Below, in pieces: positions 14,543-23,093 of a stretch of 34,563 nucleotides of DNA (its first letter is position 1; every line of letters begins with the position of its first letter). Under the pieces are notes generated by a model. The model ran no database searches. It was not told the origin of the DNA and saw only the letters and a program-made list of their open reading frames with translations. Where the stretch lies: positions 1 through 34,563 of the forward strand of contig DAHWIK010000007.1 of assembly GCA_027345185.1 (NCBI GenBank). The letters run 5' to 3'. This DNA is from Microcaldota archaeon. Its GTDB lineage: Archaea > Micrarchaeota > Micrarchaeia > Micrarchaeales > CABMGC01. A program made the position numbers and the translations under genes.

Positions 14543-15483
14543 TGGTCTATTTGCTCGAGCTTCTGATCTATCCGTTATTGTTCGTCCTTGTAGCGCTCGT
14601 TTCCGGAAACAATCTTTCTGCATGCTCAGGCGCCATAATATCCGGGCGCATAGTAGATAGAAAGACAGGCATATCAATAACAATATTGGGGTATCTTGCA
14701 GGATTCCTGCTTCAGGGAGGATTGCTTACGGCAGGATTGAATGCACTTATGCCAACGCATTCAGAAGCTCTGATAGTCGTTGCCCTTTTAATTGCGCTGG
14801 TAATATTCATAATATCGCACCTGATGCGCATTCCCCAATCACTGTCAATAACATTTGCAATGTCTCTTGTTGGCATAGGATTGGCCTATGGAAAGCCTCC
14901 AAATCTGAATTTCGTATCAAATATGATAGGTTTTTGGATACTGTCCTCTCTGCTTGTTGTAATTCTTGTATTGATTGCAATGAGATTGCTGCATGACTCG
15001 CTATCCAAGTCCAACATATGGAATTCTGTGAGGAACATGAAGCTGATACTGATAGTACTTTCCTTCCTTACCGCATTTGTACTTGGAGCAAACACCATAG
15101 GTTTCCTATTCGCATCTGTATCTGGACTGATTAACGCTACATATGCGATGGCAATCACATTGACAGCCATATTCATAGGCAGCATACTTCTGAGCAAAGG
15201 TGAATTGAATATGATAGGCTCGGAAATATTGCCGCTGAGGTACCTTAATGCACTTGTAGCCCAAGCCACCTCTGCGATAGTTGTAGAAATAGCAACATTG
15301 TTCAGCATGCCTGCATCAAATACGCAGGCATTCACAGCTAGCCTTTATGGGGCTGGATTAAGCTATAGAACTAGACTGATAAGGAAGAGACCAATGTTCA
15401 TTATAATACTGGTCTGGGTTTCAACTGCTACAGCAAGCCTCATTCTGGGCTACCTTGCAACACTTGCTATTTATCATCTTTGA
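14542..15483 (+). CDS. PiT-family inorganic phosphate transporter
   Basis: A polytopic membrane protein of 313 residues with about nine to ten hydrophobic helices. The PiT signature appears twice in relaxed form: VSGNNLSACSGAIISGRIV near the N-terminus, and SMPASNTQAFTASLYGAGLS in the C-terminal half. PiT carriers import phosphate or metal-phosphate with H+ or Na+. The start is GTG 14542, overlapping the DUF47 stop by 1 nt, so the two are translationally coupled. Its 3' end overlaps the convergent Cgi121-like gene by 17 nt. Confidence 0.9.
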   Translation: MVYLLELLIYPLLFVLVALVSGNNLSACSGAIISGRIVDRKTGISITILGYLAGFLLQGGLLTAGLNALMPTHSEALIVVALLIALVIFIISHLMRIPQSLSITFAMSLVGIGLAYGKPPNLNFVSNMIGFWILSSLLVVILVLIAMRLLHDSLSKSNIWNSVRNMKLILIVLSFLTAFVLGANTIGFLFASVSGLINATYAMAITLTAIFIGSILLSKGELNMIGSEILPLRYLNALVAQATSAIVVEIATLFSMPASNTQAFTASLYGAGLSYRTRLIRKRPMFIIILVWVSTATASLILGYLATLAIYHL

Positions 15484-15946
15484 TCGCTGTAATTGCGATT
15501 CTTCCGCTAGCCTTCGGATCAAGCTCAAGCAAATATGCTTTAAGCTTCTTCATTTTGAATTTGGATATGATTCCTTCAATGAGCTTTTTCCTGTTTGAGA
15601 ATATAACGAACTCCTTGCCGTTCGCACCGGCACGCTTTATTGCATTGCCTATATTCATCGTGCCCGAAATAAATAGCAATATCTCTATGGCAAGAGAATT
15701 GGAGCGCATTGTGCCACTATTTTGCCTTATCATTGCGCCTATATATGCTGGTATGAGCTTGTGCTCTGTGCCTTTTGAGGGCCTGAGCATAAGTACAAAG
15801 TCGCTTCCCTTGGACAGCCTCTTCGACTCTTCCAGTATTATTGCAATATCGGAACTTGAGCTCAGCAGCGCTGCACAAAGCCCATTGCTGAATTTTGGTA
15901 GATTATACATGGAATGCCTCAGAATAGTCTCTTTTATCTCTACCAC
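15467..15946 (-). CDS. KEOPS complex subunit Cgi121-like
   Basis: The most similar part is SLAIEILLFISGTMNIGNAI, which matches Cgi121's conserved SLElLLyaSG-x-RQI-x-xAI segment. It is followed by a G-x-x-x-x-EFVIFSN strand, as in the C-terminal half of the family. Cgi121 binds the tRNA 3' end and Bud32 in the complex that makes t6A37. The N-terminal half is divergent. The frame is open to 16012, but that start would overlap eS8; GTG 15946 (VVEIKETIL) fits a TATA-like ACTTATAAT near 15973-15981. The start is uncertain. It is divergent from eS8. Confidence 0.65.
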   Translation of the reverse strand: MVEIKETILRHSMYNLPKFSNGLCAALLSSSSDIAIILEESKRLSKGSDFVLMLRPSKGTEHKLIPAYIGAMIRQNSGTMRSNSLAIEILLFISGTMNIGNAIKRAGANGKEFVIFSNRKKLIEGIISKFKMKKLKAYLLELDPKASGRIAITAIKDDK

Positions 15947-16010
15947 ATCCTTTAAAATCTTTATCCTTGCAATTATAAGTAGTTGATTATAGCAATACTT
16001 AGTGGTAAAC

Positions 16011-16403
16011 ATGAGTCAATTTGGATCGCAATTCCATGGAAAATCACACAGGAAGCTAAAGGGCAATGGAAAGATAAGGCTGAAGAATAGGGACAAGAAG
16101 AGACATGAGATGGGAGGATACTTCACGTCAACAAGGCTTGGAGATAAGAATGTGATAAAGGGAGTGCGCTCGCGCGGAGGCAACAACAAGGATAAGATGC
16201 AGTATGCCGCATTCGCAAACCTTCTTTCAGGAAAGAGCTACAAAAAGGTAAAGATAAGGACAATAGTCGAATCTAAGGACAACAGGAACTTTGCAAGACT
16301 CAATATAATAACTAAGGGCACTATAATAGACACAGAGGACGGAAAAGCGATGGTTACAAACAGGCCTGGAAAGGAAGGCTTCATAAACGCAGTGAAGATA
16401 TAA
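16011..16403 (+). CDS. rps8e: Ribosomal protein eS8
   Basis: A small-subunit protein of 130 residues, basic throughout. Family features: KSHRKLKGNGKIRLKNRDKK near the N-terminus, MGGYFTSTRLGDKNVIKGVR, the glycine turn SRGGNNKDKM, and the C-terminal TIVESKDNRNFARLNIITKG with GTIIDTEDG and GKEGFINAV. GTG 16002 would add MVN; ATG 16011 (MSQFGSQFHG) is preferred. It is divergent from the Cgi121-like gene and followed closely by an unknown gene, with which it probably shares a transcript. Confidence 0.94.
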   Translation: MSQFGSQFHGKSHRKLKGNGKIRLKNRDKKRHEMGGYFTSTRLGDKNVIKGVRSRGGNNKDKMQYAAFANLLSGKSYKKVKIRTIVESKDNRNFARLNIITKGTIIDTEDGKAMVTNRPGKEGFINAVKI

Positions 16404-16413
16404 AGGTGTCTTT

Positions 16414-16788
16414 ATCCCAACAAGAACCTATATCTGCGACCAGAAGGACATCGAATCATTGAAGAAGCTGATGTCATACGATCCATATCTTGACAAGAGC
16501 AAGACTCCTGAGCAACTTGCCGAGATGAAGAAGGATGAGAATGCAAATGTCATATTCGCAAGACAGGACTACTGGATAAAGGACGGGATAACACTTGGAC
16601 TTGACAAGGACAAATATTATCTGGTCCTAAGCGCCGTAGATTCATTTCTGGATAAGGCTGAGCCAAAGCTCAAGGAGAGCATACCTAGCATAGAGCGGGC
16701 AGACCCTGAAATTGAGGCAAAAGTTGTAGGAGAGATGGACAAAGAAAGGAACGAGAGCGAAAGCGGATTGGGAATGATTTTTGGGTAG
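16414..16788 (+). CDS. Unknown conserved-looking protein, possible ATC start
   Basis: Not recognised. The usual starts allow only TTG 16459 (109 residues). The open frame, however, reads IPTRTYICDQKDIESLKK from ATC 16414 into SYDPYLDKSKTPEQLAEMKK, all of it protein-like, with a GGTG ribosome-binding motif at 16405-16408 just 5 nt before the ATC. The middle, NVIFARQDYWIKDGITLGLD and KYYLVLSAVDSFLDKA, looks like a compact alpha/beta domain; the last 35 residues are acidic and probably disordered. It lies between eS8 and ornithine carbamoyltransferase in the same direction. If ATC is not used, start at 16459. Confidence 0.6.
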   Translation: MPTRTYICDQKDIESLKKLMSYDPYLDKSKTPEQLAEMKKDENANVIFARQDYWIKDGITLGLDKDKYYLVLSAVDSFLDKAEPKLKESIPSIERADPEIEAKVVGEMDKERNESESGLGMIFG

Positions 16789-16793
16789 ATTGC

Positions 16794-17696
16794 TTGAACT
16801 TGCTGAGCTCAAACGATCTGTCTGCCACTCAGATAGAAAAGATATTTGGTTTGGCAGATTCACTTAAGGATAGGTCAAAGAAGCCATTGTCCAAGAGCTC
16901 GCCTATTCTTGCGCTTCTGTTTGAGAAATCTTCAACAAGGACAAGGATATCATTTGAATCGGCAATGCTGCAGCTTGGCGGTCACTCACTTTACATAGAC
17001 GCAAAGACGTCGCAGATGTCAAGAGGGGAGAGCCTTGCTGACACCGCTAGAGTGCTGAGTTCTTATGTTGATATAATATCCGCAAGGATGTACAAGGATT
17101 CGGACCTCAGGGAGCTGGCCGGATATTCCTCCGTTCCTGTGATAAACGCTCTTACTGACCTTGAGCACCCGTGCCAGGCGCTTAGCGATGTATACACTAT
17201 AAGGAAAGTCTTTGGGAAGGTAAAGGGGTTGAAGATTGCATTTGTAGGAGACATAGCAGCAAACACCGCAAATTCGCTGATGATTACAGCGACCAAGATG
17301 GGCGCGCAGATATCGCTGGTAGGCCCAAGAGGATATCATGCCAATTTTGAATATATACTCCAGGCAAGCAAATATGAGACCGTTGTGACATCTGACGACA
17401 TACAGGACGGGCTTAGTGGGTGCGACGTGGTGTACACTGATACATTCATAAGCATGGGTCAGGAGTCAGAAGCGGAGAAGAGGAGGAAGCTATTCGCAAA
17501 GTATCAGGTGAATGCTGAGGCAATGAAATTCGCAAAAAAGGGAGCCAAGGTCATGCACTGCCTTCCGGCGCATCGCGGGGAGGAGATAACCTCGGACGTG
17601 CTTGATGGGAAGAACAGCATCGCCTGGGAGCAGGCGAAGAACAAGATGGTAGTTGAAAAAGCGATAATCTTATATTTGTTGAACGCAGGAAGATAA
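16794..17696 (+). CDS. argF: Ornithine carbamoyltransferase
   Basis: Transfers carbamoyl from carbamoyl phosphate to ornithine, giving citrulline. Of 300 residues, the carbamoyl-phosphate site STRTR is at about 47-51, with LEHPCQALSD near 123. The ornithine loop DTFISMGQE carries the D-x-x-x-SMG motif specific to ornithine over aspartate carbamoyltransferases. HCLPAHRGEE near 259 has the catalytic Cys. No other arginine gene is nearby, so it may work in arginine synthesis or run backwards in catabolism. A UMP kinase gene follows after 10 nt. Confidence 0.94.
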   Translation: MNLLSSNDLSATQIEKIFGLADSLKDRSKKPLSKSSPILALLFEKSSTRTRISFESAMLQLGGHSLYIDAKTSQMSRGESLADTARVLSSYVDIISARMYKDSDLRELAGYSSVPVINALTDLEHPCQALSDVYTIRKVFGKVKGLKIAFVGDIAANTANSLMITATKMGAQISLVGPRGYHANFEYILQASKYETVVTSDDIQDGLSGCDVVYTDTFISMGQESEAEKRRKLFAKYQVNAEAMKFAKKGAKVMHCLPAHRGEEITSDVLDGKNSIAWEQAKNKMVVEKAIILYLLNAGR

Positions 17697-17706
17697 TGGT
17701 GTACTG

Positions 17707-18390
17707 ATGGATACAATCTGCATGTCTCTCGGAGGAAGTATGGTCTCAAGGAAGAATGGCGTGAACGTTTCCTATATAAGAAGGCTTGCAAAGCTCCTGA
17801 AAAAGTATGCGGGAAGGTACAAATTTATAATAACTGTTGGAGGAGGTTACGCGTCAAGGCTTTACATAAGCTCATCCAGGCAGATAATAACCAATGAAGC
17901 TGTGCTGGACGAGATCGCAATAGCTATAACCAGAATAAACGCCCTGATCGTAAAGGACCTCTTCTCTGACATGGACGTCTATCCAAATGTTGTCACAGAT
18001 CTGGGAGAGCTGAGGGCTGCAAACAAAGCAAACAGCGTGGTATTCATGGGTGGTCTTCTTCCGGGGATATCTACAGATGCAGTATCCACTCTGTCATGTG
18101 AAGTAACTGGAAGCAAGGTTCTGATAAACATAAGCGAGGACGCCTACATATACGACAGACCACCGTCAGACAAGAGCGCAAAGAAGCTTGACATGGTGAG
18201 CCACAATAGGATGATAGAGGTAGCTGCGATAAGAGACTCGAGGAGTGCAGGATCAAATTTTGTATTCGACCTTGTGGCTGCAAAGCTGGCAAAGAGAGGA
18301 GGCATCGAAGTACGATTCGTAAACGATGACATGGATCAGCTTGCTCTGGCAATAACTGGCAAGAAGCACAAGGGAACCACTGTCAAATAG
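17707..18390 (+). CDS. pyrH: UMP kinase, archaeal type
   Basis: An amino acid kinase-fold enzyme that phosphorylates UMP (227 residues). Marks: N-terminal MSLGGSMV phosphate loop, FIITVGGGYASR, the LPGISTDAVSTL nucleotide-site region, KVLINISEDAYIYDRPPSDK, and the ending AGSNFVFDLVAAKLAKRGGI. The length and GSNFVFD phrase separate it from carbamate kinase (about 310 residues). It follows argF by 10 nt. Both genes touch carbamoyl-phosphate-linked metabolism (arginine and pyrimidine), though shared regulation is only inferred. Confidence 0.92.
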   Translation: MDTICMSLGGSMVSRKNGVNVSYIRRLAKLLKKYAGRYKFIITVGGGYASRLYISSSRQIITNEAVLDEIAIAITRINALIVKDLFSDMDVYPNVVTDLGELRAANKANSVVFMGGLLPGISTDAVSTLSCEVTGSKVLINISEDAYIYDRPPSDKSAKKLDMVSHNRMIEVAAIRDSRSAGSNFVFDLVAAKLAKRGGIEVRFVNDDMDQLALAITGKKHKGTTVK

Positions 18391-18412
18391 CGATATAAGG
18401 TCTCTTTTGGGA

Positions 18413-18418
18413 TTTTTT
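18413..18418 (+). terminator. Poly-T terminator after pyrH
   Basis: A T6 run 23 nt after the pyrH stop, in the space before the sdh promoter. Archaeal RNA polymerase terminates at such runs. It would separate argF-pyrH from the sdh operon. Confidence 0.5.
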
Positions 18419-18453
18419 ACTGCAATAAAGTCAGGGCGACCATTATAGGGATA

Positions 18454-18463
18454 TTTTATTAAG
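18454..18463 (+). promoter_or_regulatory. TATA box of the sdh operon
   Basis: TTTTATTAAG is centred about 27 nt upstream of ATG 18485, consistent with a leaderless transcript for the four-gene operon. Confidence 0.5.
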
Positions 18464-18484
18464 TTTAAAGTCTAATTTCTATTG

Positions 18485-20221
18485 ATGGAACTGCTTGATT
18501 ATGACGTAGTGGTCTTGGGAAGCGGGATAGCTGGCCTTACTGCGGCAATACACGCCAGCAGAAGATCCAAGGGTGCATTAAGCATAGCAGTAGTATCCAA
18601 GCTCCATGTCATGAGAAGCCACTCCGTAGCCGCAGAAGGAGGGATATCGGGCGTGCTCTATCCTGAAGTCAATAAGGACAGCCAAAAGCTTCATGCCTAT
18701 GATACTATTAAAGGATCGGATTACCTTGCGGACCAGGATGCGGTAGAGGTGCTGGTGAAGAAGGCGCCTGACGAGATAAGGTTCCTGGACCATATAGGCG
18801 TTCCGTGGAACAGACGTGAGGAGGGAATGATAGAACAGAGAGCCTTCGGCGGGATGAGCGTGCCGAGAACTGCGTTCGCAGCTGACAAGACTGGATTCTT
18901 CATGATGCGATCGCTATACGATGAGCTACTCAGCTACAAGAATATAGACATATTCAACGAGCATTTTGCTACATCATTAATAAGAGACGGCAACGGGATA
19001 CACGGCTTCGTAGCGTTCGACCTTGCAGACAGGGAGATCAAGGCATTCAGATCAAAATCCTTGATATTGGCCACAGGAGGCGCCTCTAGAGTTTATAGTC
19101 TCACTACAAACTCATATTCTAATACAGGAGACGGAACGGCAATGGCATTCAGAACGGGTCTTCCGCTCAAGGACATGGAGTTCGTGCAGTTCCATCCCAC
19201 AGCACTCGTCCCTAGCGGCATACTCATAACAGAAGCGGCAAGGGGGGAGGGAGGATACCTGAGAAACGCCAACGGGGAGAGGTTCATGGAGAAGTACGCA
19301 AAGAGCAAGATGGAACTCGCTCCAAGGGACATAGTCTCAAGAGCCATAATAACAGAGATAAGGGAGGGACGCGGATTAAGGGATCACGAATCTGGACTTG
19401 AATATGTTCATCTTGATCTAAGGCATCTAGACAGCAAGAAAATAGACGAGAAGCTGCCGATGATAAAGGAGATAACAATGAAGATGCTCAACATTGACCC
19501 AAGCAAGTCGCCAATACCAATAAGGCCGGCAACGCACTTCACCATGGGAGGAGTACATACAGACATAGATGGACGGGTGATGAGAAATGGGTCAAAGCAT
19601 ATCGATGGATTGTGGGCGGCTGGGGAATGCGCATGCGTAAGCGTACACGGCGCTAACAGGTTGGGCAGCAACTCACTAAGCCAGTGTTCTGTGTGGGGAA
19701 GAATAACAGGGATAGGAGCTGCTGAAAATGCATCTAGGAGAAAGCCTTCAACAAGCAGATTCAGGAAGATTGCGGAGCATGAAGAAAAGATGATACTCGA
19801 TATTGCAGATAGAGAAGGCAGTCTCAGCCCATACAAAATCAGGGACTCGCTTCACAAGGTCATGGATGAGCATCTTTACGTTTATAGGAACATGAAGGGA
19901 ATGAAGCTGGCACAGAAGAGGATAGGGGAGCTTAGGAAGAGGATGGATGACATATACGTTGCAGACAAGGGCAAGGTCTACAACACTAACCTCAGGGACA
20001 CATTTGAGATCATGAATCTTCTGGACCTTTCGTGGATAATCACTGAAAGCGCAATCAGGAGGCATGAGAGCAGAGGTGCGCACGTCGTTGCAGAGTATCC
20101 AAAGAGGGACGACAAACGATGGATGAAGCATACGATTGCGACTAAGTCAATTGGAGGGATTCATTTCAGCTACATTCCAGTAAAGATAATGGGATGGCAG
20201 CCCACGGAGAGGAAATATTAG
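18485..20221 (+). CDS. sdhA: Succinate dehydrogenase/fumarate reductase flavoprotein subunit
   Basis: The catalytic FAD subunit (578 residues) that interconverts succinate and fumarate. The FAD Rossmann motif is VVVLGSGIAGLTAAI at the N-terminus. MRSHSVAAEGGISG holds the His for covalent flavin. ARGEGGYLRNANGERF and THFTMGGVHTDIDG line the active site, and GLWAAGECACVSVHGANRLG with SNSLSQC is the C-terminal flavin signature. The C-terminal helical and capping regions are complete. ATG 18485 is preferred over TTG 18482. It is first in a four-gene operon with a membrane protein, the Fe-S subunit and an aspartase/fumarase. Sequence alone does not give the direction of catalysis. Confidence 0.95.
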   Translation: MELLDYDVVVLGSGIAGLTAAIHASRRSKGALSIAVVSKLHVMRSHSVAAEGGISGVLYPEVNKDSQKLHAYDTIKGSDYLADQDAVEVLVKKAPDEIRFLDHIGVPWNRREEGMIEQRAFGGMSVPRTAFAADKTGFFMMRSLYDELLSYKNIDIFNEHFATSLIRDGNGIHGFVAFDLADREIKAFRSKSLILATGGASRVYSLTTNSYSNTGDGTAMAFRTGLPLKDMEFVQFHPTALVPSGILITEAARGEGGYLRNANGERFMEKYAKSKMELAPRDIVSRAIITEIREGRGLRDHESGLEYVHLDLRHLDSKKIDEKLPMIKEITMKMLNIDPSKSPIPIRPATHFTMGGVHTDIDGRVMRNGSKHIDGLWAAGECACVSVHGANRLGSNSLSQCSVWGRITGIGAAENASRRKPSTSRFRKIAEHEEKMILDIADREGSLSPYKIRDSLHKVMDEHLYVYRNMKGMKLAQKRIGELRKRMDDIYVADKGKVYNTNLRDTFEIMNLLDLSWIITESAIRRHESRGAHVVAEYPKRDDKRWMKHTIATKSIGGIHFSYIPVKIMGWQPTERKY

Positions 20222-20228
20222 TGGTTTT

Positions 20229-20648
20229 ATGGAAAACAATAATTCGTACGATGTGCGCGGAAGCCAGTCAAGGATATTCAGGCTCTTCTGCTTTGACAAG
20301 GAGGGACTGGTACACATGACCTTCTATAGAATTGCGATATTCGTTGCCCTTCTTTTGGTGGTCAGCATGTCAGTAGGAGTTGTTTACGCCAAGACGCCGT
20401 TCATAAACAGCACACGGGTGCTGGTCTTGCTTCTATGGATACTATTCACTCCGCAGCTGTTTGAGACCGCGAAGGCAATGTCAGTGATAGCAAGCAGAGG
20501 AATAGTTTTTGGCAGATTAAATGAATCATTCATGAAGTATGGGGTGAAGAAAAACAGCTCGTACGCGATGCTTGGTGCCCTGCCTTATCTGGTATTGCTG
20601 GTTTGGACGATTGGATTCCTAGGCGTTATTAAATTGTGGTTTATATGA
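20229..20648 (+). CDS. Putative membrane anchor of the Sdh/Frd complex
   Basis: A 139-residue protein with a polar N-terminus and three hydrophobic helices (about 33-55, 62-88 and 113-137). I recognise no family at sequence level. Its position between sdhA and sdhB, 7 nt after sdhA and overlapping sdhB, points to an SdhC/D-type anchor that carries quinone chemistry. No pair of histidines suitable for a haem b is seen; there is one His, at the membrane edge (GLVHMTF). A haem-free anchor is therefore likely if the role is right. Confidence 0.6.
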   Translation: MENNNSYDVRGSQSRIFRLFCFDKEGLVHMTFYRIAIFVALLLVVSMSVGVVYAKTPFINSTRVLVLLLWILFTPQLFETAKAMSVIASRGIVFGRLNESFMKYGVKKNSSYAMLGALPYLVLLVWTIGFLGVIKLWFI

Positions 20649-21628
20649 GGGCTTCAAGATTGACTATATTCATATATGCAAGCATAATAGGAGTGCCGTT
20701 ACTGCTTATATTGATGGTCGCTGGACTGCTTGCGAACAATGCGTATGCTTATACCGTTCTACCGATACTTCTTTCTTTGGCATTGATACTGTTTGGGGTA
20801 ACGGGAATATTTGATGTTTTCGTACATCCTAAATATCCTGGAAGCAAGAACAGAATATCCGAAGGAACACATGGAGAGAACAAAGAGGCTCCAAAGGCAA
20901 GAAGCGGAAAGGAGATAAATTTCGTGCTTAGAAGATTCAACAGCGAGACAAGGAAGTTTGACAGAACAACATATAAAACAAGGGCAACGGACAGGACAAC
21001 TATCCTTGGTGCACTTCTAGACATAAAGGATTATCAGGACAACACCGTATCAGTTAGGTGCAATTGCAGGATGGGCATATGCGGATCCTGTGGCATGGTA
21101 GTCAATGGCAAACCTGTCCTTGCATGCGAGACCAGCGTACTGAATGTTGCAGAGAATGGGGCCGTAGAAGTCGCCCCGATGCTAGGACATCCTCTTCTCA
21201 AGGACATGGTGGACGACTTCGATGACTTCTTTGAAAGGCACAAGTCTGTTGAGCCCCATCTTTACAGAAAAGACGTAAAGGAGAAGTACGCTGCAAAAAG
21301 CGAGTACAAGCAGAGCAAGGATGAGCTCGACAAATTCCTTCCTTACTCATATTGCATAATGTGCGGCTTGTGCCTGGATGCCTGCCCTGTTGTGAACTCA
21401 AACCCAAACTTTATAGGACCACAGGCCTTATCGCAGACATACAGATATTATGCGGATTCTAGGGACCAGAGGGGGAAGAAGAGGCTATTCGATGCAGACA
21501 CCATGGATGGAGCATGGGGATGCGAATTCTCAGGATCATGTTCTAAGGCTTGCCCTAAAGGAGTTGACCCGGCTTCAGCTATACAGCTGCTTAAGGGAGA
21601 CCTCATGAAGAGCCTGCCAGAAAAATAG
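20645..21628 (+). CDS. sdhB: Sdh/Frd iron-sulfur subunit with N-terminal transmembrane hairpin
   Basis: The C-terminal 240 residues are a normal SdhB. The [2Fe-2S] ferredoxin domain has CNCRMGICGSCGMVVNG and VLACETSV; the second domain has CIMCGLCLDACPVV for [4Fe-4S] and GCEFSGSCSKACPKGVDP for [3Fe-4S]. Uniquely, about 60 residues ahead of it form two hydrophobic helices (about 5-30 and 36-60), followed by a charged linker. Usual SdhB proteins are soluble and about 230-330 residues long without such helices. ATG 20645 overlaps the previous stop (ATGA), and this choice keeps both helices. The fusion may supply the missing second anchor. Confidence 0.93.
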   Translation: MRASRLTIFIYASIIGVPLLLILMVAGLLANNAYAYTVLPILLSLALILFGVTGIFDVFVHPKYPGSKNRISEGTHGENKEAPKARSGKEINFVLRRFNSETRKFDRTTYKTRATDRTTILGALLDIKDYQDNTVSVRCNCRMGICGSCGMVVNGKPVLACETSVLNVAENGAVEVAPMLGHPLLKDMVDDFDDFFERHKSVEPHLYRKDVKEKYAAKSEYKQSKDELDKFLPYSYCIMCGLCLDACPVVNSNPNFIGPQALSQTYRYYADSRDQRGKKRLFDADTMDGAWGCEFSGSCSKACPKGVDPASAIQLLKGDLMKSLPEK

Positions 21629-21638
21629 GAGTGAGCGT

Positions 21639-23027
21639 ATGTCTTATAGATTGGAACACGATGTGCTTGGAAGTGTAAAAGTACCTAAAAACGCATATTA
21701 CGGTTCTGAAACCCAGAGGACTCTGAATAATTTTGACGTCTCCGGAGCTAAGGTGCCTATCGAGATCTTTCATGCTTATGCAATGCTAAAGAAGGCAGCT
21801 GCAGTAGCTAACATGAAGGATGGCAAGCTGGATAAGAGAAGAGCAAATGCGATAGCCAAGGCATGCGACTATGTTCTGTCGCACAAACTTGATGACCAGT
21901 TTCCTATAGATGTATTCCAAGCTGGAGCAGGAACATGCATAAACATGAATGTCAATGAAGTGGTAGCAAACAAGGCTATAGAGATACTTGGCGGAAAGAA
22001 GGGCCAATACGGGATAGTGAATCCAAATGACCATGTAAACATGTCCCAATCTACGAATGACACAATGCCATCAACAGTTCACATAGCGACATATCTTGCA
22101 ATAAGAGACGAACTTCTTCCTTCACTGAAGAGCCTTGAAGATGCGCTTGAAAAGAAGTCGAGGGAATTCAGGGATATAGTGAAGATAGGCAGAACGCACA
22201 TACAGGACGCCGTTCCAATGACTCTTGGCCAGGAATTTTCTGGATATAGATGGGCTGTGACAAACACGACTAGGATGCTGCTTGACGCACAGAAAAGGCT
22301 TCTTGCAATTCCTCTTGGTGGGACTGCAGTTGGCACTGAGATAAATGCGGATAGCAGGTACGAGCATTTTGGAATAACAGAATTGAACAGGATCACAAAA
22401 GCAAAGTTCACGCTTAGCAGGAACAAGTTCGCTGTGATGCAGCAGAGGCTTGAGGAGCTTGCAGTTGCCGACGCACTTAAGGAGGTCGCAATAGCAATAA
22501 GCAAGATTGCCAGCGACTTCAGGCTTCTTACTTCGGGACCAAGAAGCGCGCTAGGAGAGATAACCCTTCCTGATATAATCCCTGGATCGTCGATAATGCC
22601 AGGAAAGATAAATCCGAGCATGCCTGAGATGATGAACATGGTATGCCAGAAGATAATAGGGAACTGCACAACGGTGACAGAAGCTGCAAATGGAGGTCAG
22701 CTTGAGATAAATGTCTACACACCTGTGATAATATACGATATCATGTTCTCAATAAGGATACTGTCAAGAGGCACAAGGTTATTCGCTGGGAGATGTGTAG
22801 AGGGAATAAAGGCTAACAGGGAAAACATATCAAGGGAGCTCGATATGGATCTCTCACTTTCAACTGCGCTCAACCAGTACATAGGTTATGAAAAGGCTTC
22901 TTATATTGCAAGAAAGGCCTTCAAGGAGAACAAGAGCATCAAGCAGGTGTGCCTTGAAATGGGCATAATGGACAAGAAAAGGCTTGACAAGATACTTGAT
23001 CCAAAGCGCGAGGTAGGCAAAATCTAA
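21639..23027 (+). CDS. aspA: Aspartase/class II fumarase family lyase, probably aspartate ammonia-lyase
   Basis: This 462-residue enzyme of the fumarase/aspartase superfamily has the signature GSSIMPGKINPSMPEM with the catalytic loop Ser. Several segments read like aspartase: DQFPIDVFQAGAGTCINMN, DAVPMTLGQEF, and TTVTEAANGGQLEINVYTPV (fumarases have TGSGTQ-x-NMN, DATPLTLGQE and GNFELNVF). Other parts (LGGTAVGT, the C-terminal ALNQYIGYEKASYIARKAF) look like fumarase. Either way the product is fumarate, the substrate of the neighbouring Sdh/Frd complex. The start follows sdhB by 10 nt with a GGAGTGA ribosome-binding site. Which activity it has needs an assay or close phylogeny. Confidence 0.88.
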   Translation: MSYRLEHDVLGSVKVPKNAYYGSETQRTLNNFDVSGAKVPIEIFHAYAMLKKAAAVANMKDGKLDKRRANAIAKACDYVLSHKLDDQFPIDVFQAGAGTCINMNVNEVVANKAIEILGGKKGQYGIVNPNDHVNMSQSTNDTMPSTVHIATYLAIRDELLPSLKSLEDALEKKSREFRDIVKIGRTHIQDAVPMTLGQEFSGYRWAVTNTTRMLLDAQKRLLAIPLGGTAVGTEINADSRYEHFGITELNRITKAKFTLSRNKFAVMQQRLEELAVADALKEVAIAISKIASDFRLLTSGPRSALGEITLPDIIPGSSIMPGKINPSMPEMMNMVCQKIIGNCTTVTEAANGGQLEINVYTPVIIYDIMFSIRILSRGTRLFAGRCVEGIKANRENISRELDMDLSLSTALNQYIGYEKASYIARKAFKENKSIKQVCLEMGIMDKKRLDKILDPKREVGKI

Positions 23028-23093
23028 TGTCTCTTCATGCAACAGACCAATTTGGATTTGGCATACCCTTTCCGGATGGAAGCAAACTGGTAT

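Noticed and set aside
17707-18390. Carbamate kinase partner for ornithine carbamoyltransferase
   Set aside because: Length (227 residues) and the GSNFVFD and STDA motifs are those of UMP kinase.
22079-22669. Long open frame opposite the aspartase/fumarase gene
   Set aside because: Antisense shadow with no recognisable domain; the plus-strand gene is clear. The same applies to antisense frames over secD, sdhA and aIF6.
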